Part shown: positions 51,388 through 59,000 of the stretch, one piece after another
How the letters are laid out: each line of letters opens with the position of its first letter
Numbering within the stretch: the first letter of the stretch is position 1
NCBI GenBank assembly: GCA_003045895.1
Contig: PZPC01000005.1
Coordinates: 1-64,000 of the forward strand
DNA from: Bacteroidota bacterium
GTDB lineage: Bacteria; Bacteroidota; Bacteroidia; Chitinophagales; Saprospiraceae
Direction: 5' to 3'
Length of the DNA: 64,000 nt
Position numbers and translations under genes: made by a program
The notes under the pieces: model-generated
Database searches by the model: none
What the model was told of the DNA's origin: nothing
Seen by the model: only the letters and a program-made list of their open reading frames with translations

Positions 51388-51777
51388 TCACACCAGATCA
51401 TCGCTGCGGTAGCGCGGCTGGGGCGATTTTTGCTTTTCCATTTCCCGGAGTTCCAGGTGTTCGTCCATATCCAGGGAAGTGTCGGGCTGCGCGGGTGCAA
51501 TCCGGCGCATCTCCTTCTCGATTTCCTGGTCTTCCCATTCGCGGGAGCCCAGGCCCGAGCCCGGCATGCCAAATACGCGGAGGTATTGCATCGCTACCCC
51601 GATACCCCACCCCAACATGGGCCAGTAAAACCACCAACTACCCGGCGAAGTGAGCCAATTGAGAACAAAGAAAAATACCGACATCACCAGGTAGGTAGAA
51701 AGATGGCCGTAGAATTTCTTCTTCTCCGCCACCCGCTTGCGGGCTGTTTCGTATGTATTGAACTCGTCCATATCCAT
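51388..51777 (-). CDS. 2TM-domain protein, copy 2
   Basis: 129 residues: TARKRVAEKKKFYGHLSTYLVM, two membrane helices, SREWEDQEIEKEMRRI and LDMDEHLELREMEKQKSP, ending RSDDLV. Paralogue of the 50955 gene, separated by 31 bp. The acidic MDEHLELRE tail is conserved in both, hinting at a protein-interaction role. Function unknown. Confidence 0.85.
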   Translation of the reverse strand: MDMDEFNTYETARKRVAEKKKFYGHLSTYLVMSVFFFVLNWLTSPGSWWFYWPMLGWGIGVAMQYLRVFGMPGSGLGSREWEDQEIEKEMRRIAPAQPDTSLDMDEHLELREMEKQKSPQPRYRSDDLV

Positions 51778-51898
51778 TAGTGATTCTTTGACAAATCCCG
51801 TGTTTTTAAGTCAAATGAAGAATAAACCTAACGCTCCCTTTGGTCGCTTTTACTTTTATTTTCTTTTGACCCCGGTAGTTGTCAAAGCAGGTAAAAGG

Positions 51899-52192
51899 TT
51901 AAACCAAATCTTTGTCGCGCCACTGCGGGCGTTGCGGACGGCCGTATTGCTTGCGGGAAGGCGGTGGCGCAACGTCATCGTCAGCTTTACCGTAGAGGCC
52001 GTATCCCTTAAAAGCCAGGATGGCACCCCAAATGACGCTGATCTTCCAGAGGGTAGCTCCGCCTATTCCGAACAACATCAGGATAAAGATAACAAAATTA
52101 AATCCTAAAAACGAACGCAGGGACTTGCGAAATTTAGCTTCGCGGCTTTCGTGGCGCGACCCGCAGCGGGTAGATGAATCAGATGTTTTCAT
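51899..52192 (-). CDS. 2TM-like membrane protein, copy 1 (divergent)
   Basis: 97 residues from MKTSDSSTRCGSRHESRE at 52192 (longer frame to 52234 unlikely). Basic SREAKFRKSLRSFLGFNF then two membrane helices (FVIFILMLFGIG; WKISVIWGAILAFKGYG) and a polar tail ending RDKDLV. It lacks the MDEHLELRE box but shares the topology and the DLV terminus of the next two genes. First of the three-gene set. Confidence 0.7.
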   Translation of the reverse strand: MKTSDSSTRCGSRHESREAKFRKSLRSFLGFNFVIFILMLFGIGGATLWKISVIWGAILAFKGYGLYGKADDDVAPPPSRKQYGRPQRPQWRDKDLV

Positions 52193-52283
52193 GCGGCAAT
52201 ATTGAGTTTGATTAAGAATTACCCACAATATCAATCCCCCTCCGGGAAATTGCCACCTTTTTCGACCGAATGGTTTATTTTAC

Positions 52284-52643
52284 CTACTGAACAGGAGAAA
52301 TCAGCGTTCGTCCCAGGTACCCCGACAGTGCCCCGAGCCCGCCGTAGATGCCACCCAACAGGGCGGTGACCAGCACCATGGCCCACCCGCTCAGGCCGCC
52401 GAAGGTTTGCCCCAGGCGCCCCGCCAGGATGCCTTCGTTGCCGGCGTTCAGGTAGCCGCTGTAACTGCCCCAGACCAGCGCGCCACCCACCAGCCCCAAC
52501 AAAAAGGCGGCCAGCGCTGAACGCTGCTGCAGCAATAAAGTGACCAGCATACCCGCCAGGGCGACGCCGTACCAGGGTAAAAAAAGCTGCAACAGGCAGA
52601 TGAGACCGATGAGAACCAGTAAGCTGGTGGCGGTTTTGATCAT
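52284..52643 (-). CDS. Small polytopic membrane protein, unknown
   Basis: 119 residues from MIKTATSLLVLIGLICLL at 52643; the open frame extends far upstream only as a shadow of the biotin-carrier gene. Four membrane helices rich in Gly (GLVGGALVWGSYSGYLNAGNEG; GGIYGGLGALSGYLG). No family recognised. Divergent from the biotin-carrier gene. Confidence 0.7.
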   Translation of the reverse strand: MIKTATSLLVLIGLICLLQLFLPWYGVALAGMLVTLLLQQRSALAAFLLGLVGGALVWGSYSGYLNAGNEGILAGRLGQTFGGLSGWAMVLVTALLGGIYGGLGALSGYLGRTLISPVQ

Positions 52644-52706
52644 TGTCTTTTGTTTTGGCCCAACCCTACGGTACGGATCGGCGCATAAATATATGCCTAT
52701 AAATAC

Positions 52707-52714
52707 TAAATTTG
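52707..52714 (+). promoter_or_regulatory. -7 element of the biotin-carrier gene
   Basis: TAAATTTG fits TAnnTTTG, 17 bp before the ATG at 52732. Confidence 0.55.
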
Positions 52715-52731
52715 TAGGATTAAAAGCGATC

Positions 52732-53226
52732 ATGACCATGCAGCAACCCAAAAGCATCAGTGCCACCGTCAACGGACAATTCAAGTTTAGCCCCGCGGAG
52801 TTGGAAGATCTGGACTTTATTCCCATTGACGACCGCCATTTCCACATCCTGGCGGGCGGCCAATCGTTCCGGGCCGAACTCGTCCAGGCACAGCCCCAGC
52901 AAAAGGCTTTCACCATCAAGGTCAACGGCACGAAATTCGATATCCAACTGGCCGACGAATACGACCAGATGATTGATCGCCTGGGTCTGAGCGTAGTGGC
53001 CAACCACGGCGCCCAAGACATCAAGGCGCCCATGCCCGGCCTGGTATTGCAGGTGATGGTAGCTGCCGGAGACGTCGTGGTGGTGGGGCAAGCCCTCCTC
53101 ATTCTCGAGGCCATGAAAATGGAAAACGTCATCAAAGCTACGGCCACCGGAACCGTCCAGATTATCCAGGTGAGCCAGGGTGCCCCCGTAGAAAAAGGAC
53201 AGCTGCTCATTAAAATGGAGGCGTAA
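52732..53226 (+). CDS. Biotin carboxyl carrier-type protein (stand-alone)
   Basis: 164 residues from MTMQQPKSISATVNG at 52732. The C-terminal 75 residues are a biotinyl/lipoyl domain: KAPMPGLVLQVMVAAGDVV, the biotinylation site LEAMKMENVI (Lys about 129) and VEKGQLLIKME. The N-terminal 85 residues resemble the linker domain of acyl-CoA carboxylase alpha subunits. It would carry CO2 for a carboxylase whose other subunits are not in the window. Three bp upstream of the SET-domain gene. Confidence 0.9.
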   Translation: MTMQQPKSISATVNGQFKFSPAELEDLDFIPIDDRHFHILAGGQSFRAELVQAQPQQKAFTIKVNGTKFDIQLADEYDQMIDRLGLSVVANHGAQDIKAPMPGLVLQVMVAAGDVVVVGQALLILEAMKMENVIKATATGTVQIIQVSQGAPVEKGQLLIKMEA

Positions 53227-53229
53227 CCG

Positions 53230-53616
53230 ATGTCTACCCGTCTGCCTTTCCTATACATTGCGGAGATCCCCAAAAAGGGCCGGGCCGTTTTTACCGCCCG
53301 CTTCATCCCGGAAGGGAGCAGCATCGAATCCTGCCCGGTCATCGTGCTATCGGCATCCGACAAGGCCGTGATTCACCAAACCCGGCTGCACGACTACTAC
53401 TTCCTCTGGGGTGAGGAAGGGGAATGTGCGATTGCGCTGGGCTTTGGCTCCATCTACAACCACGCCTCCGACCCCAACGCCGACTATTCCATGGACACCG
53501 ACCAACTCACCATCGACGTCTACGCCTTGCGCGACATCCAGGCGGGCGAGGAAATTACTTTTAGCTATACCGAAGGCGGCAATGAGGAGACGGTGCTGTG
53601 GTTTGAGGAAGACTGA
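53230..53616 (+). CDS. SET-domain protein (putative lysine methyltransferase)
   Basis: 128 residues, a minimal SET fold. Visible marks: KGRAVFTARFIPEGSSIE, the SAM/knot segment GFGSIYNHASDPNADY (NH core), and YALRDIQAGEEITFSYTEGG with the catalytic Tyr. No other domains. Bacterial stand-alone SET proteins methylate ribosomal or other proteins; the substrate is unknown. It begins 3 bp after the biotin-carrier stop, so the two are co-expressed. Confidence 0.88.
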   Translation: MSTRLPFLYIAEIPKKGRAVFTARFIPEGSSIESCPVIVLSASDKAVIHQTRLHDYYFLWGEEGECAIALGFGSIYNHASDPNADYSMDTDQLTIDVYALRDIQAGEEITFSYTEGGNEETVLWFEED

Positions 53617-53647
53617 GGACTGTTATTGACGAGGGATTTCAATGGGG

Positions 53648-54952
53648 TTATTTGCCCCCATTAACTGTCGTTATCCACTTTTCTATCTTTTCAAAATAAG
53701 CGGGGTGAAGCTTTGACCAGTAGGGAAAATCACTTTTTCCTACATCGTACATGGAATGATTGGCTCCCGGCAGTAGTACGACCTCAAAATTGGTATTAGG
53801 TACCTTACGGAGCGCGCTGGCCAGTTTTTCGGCACTGTTTTCCGGGACAATTTCGTCGGCCGTCCCTTGTAGGATCAGGACAGGCTGTCTGGTTTTTTCA
53901 AAATAGGGGATCGGCGTGTAGTTTAACTTATCATCCACTTGTACCTCGTCGAGATTGGGTAGCCATATTTCCTGAAACCAGGGATGTACTTTGGCGGCAG
54001 CAACGGCACTTTCTACCGCTGCCCGGGTGGTATTCCCCGCAATAAATTCAAAGACCTGGCGCTGTAAAACGGCTGCCTCACCAAGGTCTTCCCCCAGGTT
54101 AGCCGCATGGGTGTTTTTCCAGTAATTCAGGTCGCTTTCCAGTAAAGACACGCCAGGACAGCTGACCACCACCCCGTATTTCAGGTCGGGTAAGGCCTGC
54201 AACAGGAAAGGAACTTTGGCGGCGCCCTGGCTACTCCCTTTTATACCCATGCTGGTCAGGGGCAGGCCGGTCGTTTGGGCGAAAAAGAGGATCGCGGCAC
54301 GGTCGTCGGCGAGCAATTCTTCCATTGCTGCCGCGGCCCAGTCGCCGGCCGTACGCCCGGTACCCTGCTTGTCGTAATGAAAGGTGGTGAATCCTTTTTG
54401 GGCAAAGTGCATCGCTTCGGCACGGGTAGCGCTGCGATCGGCATTTCCGGAGGAGGTAATTAAGACGAGCCCTTTCTTTGGTGCATTTTCCGGATACCAG
54501 ATGGTGCCATTTACGGTGCGGCCATGCGAGCTGAACTGCACGTCTTCTTTTCTTGGCGCAGTGCTTGCTGTGGGTTGGTCCCTGGTCAGCAGGTAAGGCA
54601 CTTTTACCGTATCCACACTGAGCGTTCCCTGCAACTGGGCATCGTGATTAGCCCATACATTGTTGAAGGCGTAAGTGTCGTAATCGCTGCGCAATTCAAA
54701 GCTGATGGAGTCGCCCTTTACGGTTACTTCCTGCAAAGGTATCTGGACGGCATTTTGCGCCAAACTGGTAAATGCTACCTGGTAGTTGGCCGTATCTTTG
54801 GTGATGGTCATGTTTATTTCGTCCGAGAAATTTCCGCAAGTAATCGTTCCACGGTAATTCCCCAACCTCGTGTGGTCATCCTGGGGTGGCTGGCCGCAGC
54901 CCACCAGGCTCAGGACCAATAATAGAAATAGGTATGGTTTCAATGCTTTCAT
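53648..54952 (-). CDS. Alpha/beta hydrolase lipoprotein
   Basis: 434 residues. Lipobox LVGCG. Residues about 30-125 form a beta-rich domain (LGNYRGTITCGNFSDEINMTITK...ISFELRSDYDTYAFNNVW). The C-terminal two-thirds is an alpha/beta hydrolase: GLVLITSSGNADRS, nucleophile SMGIKGSSQGAAKVPF, Asp in LQGTADEIVPEN, His in PGANHSMYDVG. The N-terminal domain and the YDKQGTGRT segment resemble esterases that act on acyl compounds in the periplasm. Monocistronic. Confidence 0.87.
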   Translation of the reverse strand: MKALKPYLFLLLVLSLVGCGQPPQDDHTRLGNYRGTITCGNFSDEINMTITKDTANYQVAFTSLAQNAVQIPLQEVTVKGDSISFELRSDYDTYAFNNVWANHDAQLQGTLSVDTVKVPYLLTRDQPTASTAPRKEDVQFSSHGRTVNGTIWYPENAPKKGLVLITSSGNADRSATRAEAMHFAQKGFTTFHYDKQGTGRTAGDWAAAAMEELLADDRAAILFFAQTTGLPLTSMGIKGSSQGAAKVPFLLQALPDLKYGVVVSCPGVSLLESDLNYWKNTHAANLGEDLGEAAVLQRQVFEFIAGNTTRAAVESAVAAAKVHPWFQEIWLPNLDEVQVDDKLNYTPIPYFEKTRQPVLILQGTADEIVPENSAEKLASALRKVPNTNFEVVLLPGANHSMYDVGKSDFPYWSKLHPAYFEKIEKWITTVNGGK

Positions 54953-55296
54953 AGGGTAAGGGTTGAAGCGTTAAGCTTTGTTTCCCTACAAATTTACGCC
55001 TTGTCGCCAACAAATGAAAGACGGGAAACCAGCACGCATCTGGCCGAGGGGTGGTAGCGGGTGCCCGACGCAGGAGGGCTAAGGGGTCGGCAAATAATAA
55101 CTTCCCCATTTGAAGTTGCTCTCCCGTCGCCATGCTGCGTTGCTCATCGCTCATGTAGCTATGGCTATACTCGCTCTTCGCGTCTTGCCTGGCAACGCGA
55201 TAGCGGCCTTGAAAAGAGTAACTTATTATTTGCCGACCCCTAAGAGCGGACGACCCGGTGCCCCCCGCCGTTAGCGGGGGGCACGGCCCCTGTTTT
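54953..55296. other. 340-bp gap holding a MITE-like element and a GC-rich hairpin
   Basis: No ORF is supported. The element at 55080-55243 occupies half of it. GTGCCCCCCGC (55258-55268) and GCGGGGGGCAC (55274-55284) form a perfect 11-bp hairpin next to the 3' end of the 55297 gene; a T6 lies 8 nt further on the plus strand, so it fits neither strand as a standard terminator. Confidence 0.75.
55080..55243. mobile_element. MITE-like element, 164 bp
   Basis: 21-bp terminal inverted repeats with core GGGGTCGGCAAATAATAA at 55080-55100 (plus) and 55223-55243 (minus), matching at 20 of 21 positions. The interior has no coding frame but contains further symmetry (GCGTTGC...GCAACGC). No transposase is present. 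A partial copy of the left end occurs at 290-319, showing the family is dispersed in this genome. Target-site duplication is not evident. Confidence 0.75.
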
Positions 55297-58200
55297 TTAC
55301 CCCAATTTAAAGTCTACTTCGACCTGCACCACTTCGCAGGTACGGTTCATGATCTGGCTACTGACTTCGTGGTTGAGAGTGGTCGTCTTTTTGTGGATGA
55401 GGGTACCGTCTGCAAACTGCACCCGCACACCTGGCTCATGGGCCAGGCGGTAGATGAACAGGACCTGGCAATAGGTGAACGCCAGGGAACCCGCGGGCAG
55501 GGTGACGTTCCGTTCCGCACCGTTGACGTCGACGTACACGAAGGGTTCGGCTTCCGGCAGGAATTCCGACTGCTGGAGTAAGTCGGGGCGGCAGCAAATT
55601 TGCCCGTCCTCCACAAAAATACCCAGTTCGCCGAAACGCGCGAGGATATCCTCCTTCACCTGCCCCGTCATGCCGGGTTGTTGGGCACCTGCATTGCCGG
55701 GCGTGTGGGAGTAGGGATCGGCGGGAAAGGCGCCGTAGTTGTCGGGTGTTTTGTGGGTGCCGAGGCCAGCCCGGATATCGTAATAATGGGCGATGAGTTG
55801 CTTGATCTGGGCGGGGTCGGCGCCAGAGTCGATGGCCTGCCAGCAGTTCTCTTCTACGGCCAACAGCAGTTTGGAGACCATGTGCCAGTAGATAGATCCC
55901 AGCCCTTCGTACCCAAAGAAGGTGCCCGAACGGCCGGTGAACGACTGGTGGTCAAACACGGTTTCGAAGAGGGCCAGGATGGAAGCGATTTCCTGCTCGA
56001 TCAGTGGTCCGTATTCGTTGGGGTCAATGGCGTGCAGGGCTGCTTCCACATCTTTTTGGTTGTGGAAGTGGCCGTTGAAGTGGTATTGCCCCCTGACATC
56101 TTTTTCAATCAGGCGCTGGTCTCCTTGGTGGACCATGGCCATGAGCAGCTTGGATTTTTCGACGGCTTGTACGGGCAGGTTATTTTTCACGTCGAAGCGG
56201 GGGAGCTGGCGGTCGGGGTACAGGATGTAGCTGTGCTGATCGGCGCGGTAGAGTTTGCTTTCCCGCAGCGCTTCCAACACGGCTATCACCTCGGTGGGGG
56301 CCAGCAGACCGGCGCTGAGCACGGCCACCTGCCCTTCGAGCATCTCGTAGAGGTGCCGGATGGCGATACCCCCATCTTCGTTGACCTTCATCAGGTTGTA
56401 GGAGTGGTAGAGGGCGTCGGGGCGCTGGTTGGCGCGGATGGTATGGTCGGTGAAGGCCAGTACCAGGGTAAAAAATTTCTGAATTTCGGGTAAGCTGAGG
56501 GTGGCTGGTTTTTCGGCAAACCCCTGGTAAACCTGGTGGCGGTACACTTCGCCGGCCATGCCGAGCTTATCGACAATCTGGCGGCGGAGGTCGTCGTCCA
56601 GGGGTCCGACGAGGCGGTTCTGGTAGGCATCAAAAGTAGCAGCGATCGCATGAAACAACTCGGCTACTTCTGCCGACACGGTGAGGTCTCGTTGCGGCAA
56701 TCCGCCAAAAAGAGATTGGCAAAAGGTGACAAAGCGGCGGATATAATACAGCGTGACCATGGATACGCCATTGCCCACCAGAGCGTTATTGGCGTCGTTC
56801 CACTCGGGCCGCTGGGTATTCAGCCAGATGCCTCCTTCGGGAATGAAATTAGACAATTTGGCCAGGAGGGTGACCAGGATTTTTTCGGTGAGGTTGACCA
56901 GGTAAACTTCGCCCTTGCTGTCCCAGATCAATTTTCCGTCGGCACCGAGGGCAGCTACGCGTTCGGCCACTTTTTCTTCCAGGTGGTGGTCAAAATCGAC
57001 GGTATCCTGGGGGTCTGCCAGCAGTTTTTCGTAGGGTCTGATGCGGTACGGCACGTTGGCGTAAGCAAAAAGCCGCTGGGAGAGCATTTCTTCCAGGGCG
57101 CCGGGGTGGTGGGCACGCGACAGTTCCAGGAGCTTGAGCAGGTAGATAATCTGGTGGTCGCCCCAGTAGCCGATGTACGACCACGGATCTTCGGGTTCGA
57201 TGACTTCCCAGTCGATCCCGTTGCGGGTGACGCGGTAGGGATTGTACCCGTCGGCGGTGGACGCGTTGACGAATTTGCTGATCATGCTTTCCAGGAACCG
57301 CGGGTAAGACAGTGCCAGGGCTTCCCAGTTCTGGAAAATATCGCGCCAGTTGCCCTCGTAATACAGTTTCTTTTCGCCGGTCTCTTCAAACAGTTCAATA
57401 GAGAAGCGGTTCCAGGGGCGGCTGGGGTCGCCGTGGCGGCGGCTAAAGGTGAGGGGCAGGTACTCCAGGCAGAGCCTTTGCAGTTGGGTGTCGCCGGTAT
57501 TGGCGGCGGCCGTTAGCAGGTCGGCATAGTGAACGACGGCGGGTAGCGCCTGGAAAAAGTCGGCGTGCTGAGCGGCTACCTGCTGGTTGAACTGGGTCAC
57601 GAAAGCCTGCAGGTCGTTTTTATGGACGCTAAAGTTATGGTCGAAAATGCCGCCCCGCATGACGTTGAACAGGACATTGCCAAAATGCCGGGCGGTCAGC
57701 ATTTTATCGGTACTTTTTTGCAAGCCGTCGGCGCTGGCCACGATGTGCAGGAGGCGGCGGGTGCCAGCCGCAATATCGGCTTCCAGGGCCTTGGCCAGGT
57801 GGTCCCCCTTTTCGATCCAATCGGCCAGGGCCACGACGGCAGCTGGCCCCTGGTTGATTTCGGCGGCGAAGTACCAGGTATTGCTGGCGCCGGCGGCGAG
57901 CTGGAGCGTACTTTCCACCAGATAGGCACCTCGTTCGGCCCGCACATTGGTCTCCTCTGCGAGGGCCAGTCCTTGCCGGAAGTGATCGAGCTGCACCGCC
58001 GACAGCAGGTGAGTGGTGACCGGCAGCCCGACCGACCACACCGTGGTGGCCATGAGCGCTTCGCTGGGCTCGGCTTTGTCGACGGGGATGGAGCTCATCA
58101 GGAAAAGGCCGAGGCCGGATGCTGCGAGCAATTCGTTTTTCTTATAGGCATCGAGCAGGTTGCTCCGCTCGGTTTGCATCTTAAGGTCGACGCCGTAGGG

Positions 58201-58755
58201 CAACAGGTTTTGCATGCCATCGAGCAGGCGCACCTGCAAGGGCTCCCCGCCGGAATTGACCAGCCGGGATTTTTTCACGAAGCCGTACTGCTCACTGCTG
58301 TACCAGCCATAGGAAAAAGTGAGTCCCAGGTCATGGTTGACCTCCTCGAAGATCAGCTGGTTGCCAGAAATATTTTTGTAGAGGTTGCGCTCCAATTGAT
58401 AGACACCGGCGTGGTGGTCCGAAAAAGGCTCCCACAAATAGGTTTTCCCTCCTTTGTCTACCAACAACAGGGTTTTGCTACCCGTCAGGTCGCTGCTGTC
58501 GTCTATTTTATCGTCCGTGTAGTAGGGGAACAAAGCGTTTTCCGGATTCTTCCGACCCGCCGACAAGCCCCCCCGGCTGGAAATGTACATCCAGTGGTCG
58601 GAATCGCTGACGACGCTGATCAGAAATGGTAGCATCCGGTCGTAATGGCTGATCTTATAGTATTCCGTACTGTCGAGGGTGACAAAGCTTCCGGTTGCTT
58701 GCTGGGCGGGGAAGTTCAGGGCGGTGGAGCCCAGGTAGATGGTGTGTTGGGTCAT
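55297..58755 (-). CDS. Large alpha/alpha-barrel-type glycosidase/phosphorylase-like protein
   Basis: 1152 residues, no signal peptide. The N-terminal 300 residues are beta-sandwich-like (DRMLPFLISVVSDSDHWMYISSRGGLSAG, YLWEPFSDHHAGVYQLERN, FSYGWYSSEQYGFVKKSRLVN), similar to the first domain of GH94-type phosphorylases. From about 440 the helical core has YEGNWRDIFQNWEALALSYP, WSYIGYWGDHQIIYLL and WNDANNALVGNGVSMVTLYY, recalling the order of conserved blocks in GH94/GH65-like (alpha/alpha)6 barrels (RDxWQDxL, GGDHxxW). A cytoplasmic disaccharide phosphorylase or glucan enzyme is plausible. I could not place the catalytic acid, so the family call is tentative. Confidence 0.55.
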   Translation of the reverse strand: MTQHTIYLGSTALNFPAQQATGSFVTLDSTEYYKISHYDRMLPFLISVVSDSDHWMYISSRGGLSAGRKNPENALFPYYTDDKIDDSSDLTGSKTLLLVDKGGKTYLWEPFSDHHAGVYQLERNLYKNISGNQLIFEEVNHDLGLTFSYGWYSSEQYGFVKKSRLVNSGGEPLQVRLLDGMQNLLPYGVDLKMQTERSNLLDAYKKNELLAASGLGLFLMSSIPVDKAEPSEALMATTVWSVGLPVTTHLLSAVQLDHFRQGLALAEETNVRAERGAYLVESTLQLAAGASNTWYFAAEINQGPAAVVALADWIEKGDHLAKALEADIAAGTRRLLHIVASADGLQKSTDKMLTARHFGNVLFNVMRGGIFDHNFSVHKNDLQAFVTQFNQQVAAQHADFFQALPAVVHYADLLTAAANTGDTQLQRLCLEYLPLTFSRRHGDPSRPWNRFSIELFEETGEKKLYYEGNWRDIFQNWEALALSYPRFLESMISKFVNASTADGYNPYRVTRNGIDWEVIEPEDPWSYIGYWGDHQIIYLLKLLELSRAHHPGALEEMLSQRLFAYANVPYRIRPYEKLLADPQDTVDFDHHLEEKVAERVAALGADGKLIWDSKGEVYLVNLTEKILVTLLAKLSNFIPEGGIWLNTQRPEWNDANNALVGNGVSMVTLYYIRRFVTFCQSLFGGLPQRDLTVSAEVAELFHAIAATFDAYQNRLVGPLDDDLRRQIVDKLGMAGEVYRHQVYQGFAEKPATLSLPEIQKFFTLVLAFTDHTIRANQRPDALYHSYNLMKVNEDGGIAIRHLYEMLEGQVAVLSAGLLAPTEVIAVLEALRESKLYRADQHSYILYPDRQLPRFDVKNNLPVQAVEKSKLLMAMVHQGDQRLIEKDVRGQYHFNGHFHNQKDVEAALHAIDPNEYGPLIEQEIASILALFETVFDHQSFTGRSGTFFGYEGLGSIYWHMVSKLLLAVEENCWQAIDSGADPAQIKQLIAHYYDIRAGLGTHKTPDNYGAFPADPYSHTPGNAGAQQPGMTGQVKEDILARFGELGIFVEDGQICCRPDLLQQSEFLPEAEPFVYVDVNGAERNVTLPAGSLAFTYCQVLFIYRLAHEPGVRVQFADGTLIHKKTTTLNHEVSSQIMNRTCEVVQVEVDFKLG

Positions 58756-59000
58756 ATTGAAAAATTAATCCGGTTGTGGCGATTAGAAAATGGGTAGCCA
58801 TGGTGTGCTAACAAAATTCGATCAGCTTAATTGCACAATTATAACAACTAATATTCGCCCGTACAAGGTGAAGCTTTAAAAACGCATTTCGCAGCACTTC
58901 CCAGTTGGTTCACCACATGTCAGTCGTAAAAAGCCGGTTGATTCTTTGTTTTTCGCTATTTTTCGAGATTCAAACCCACTAAATAGTAAAATTCGCCCTT

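Noticed and set aside
52644-53363. Upstream part of the long minus-strand frame starting at 53363
   Set aside because: It is antisense to the biotin-carrier gene; only the last 119 codons, with an ATG at 52643, look real.
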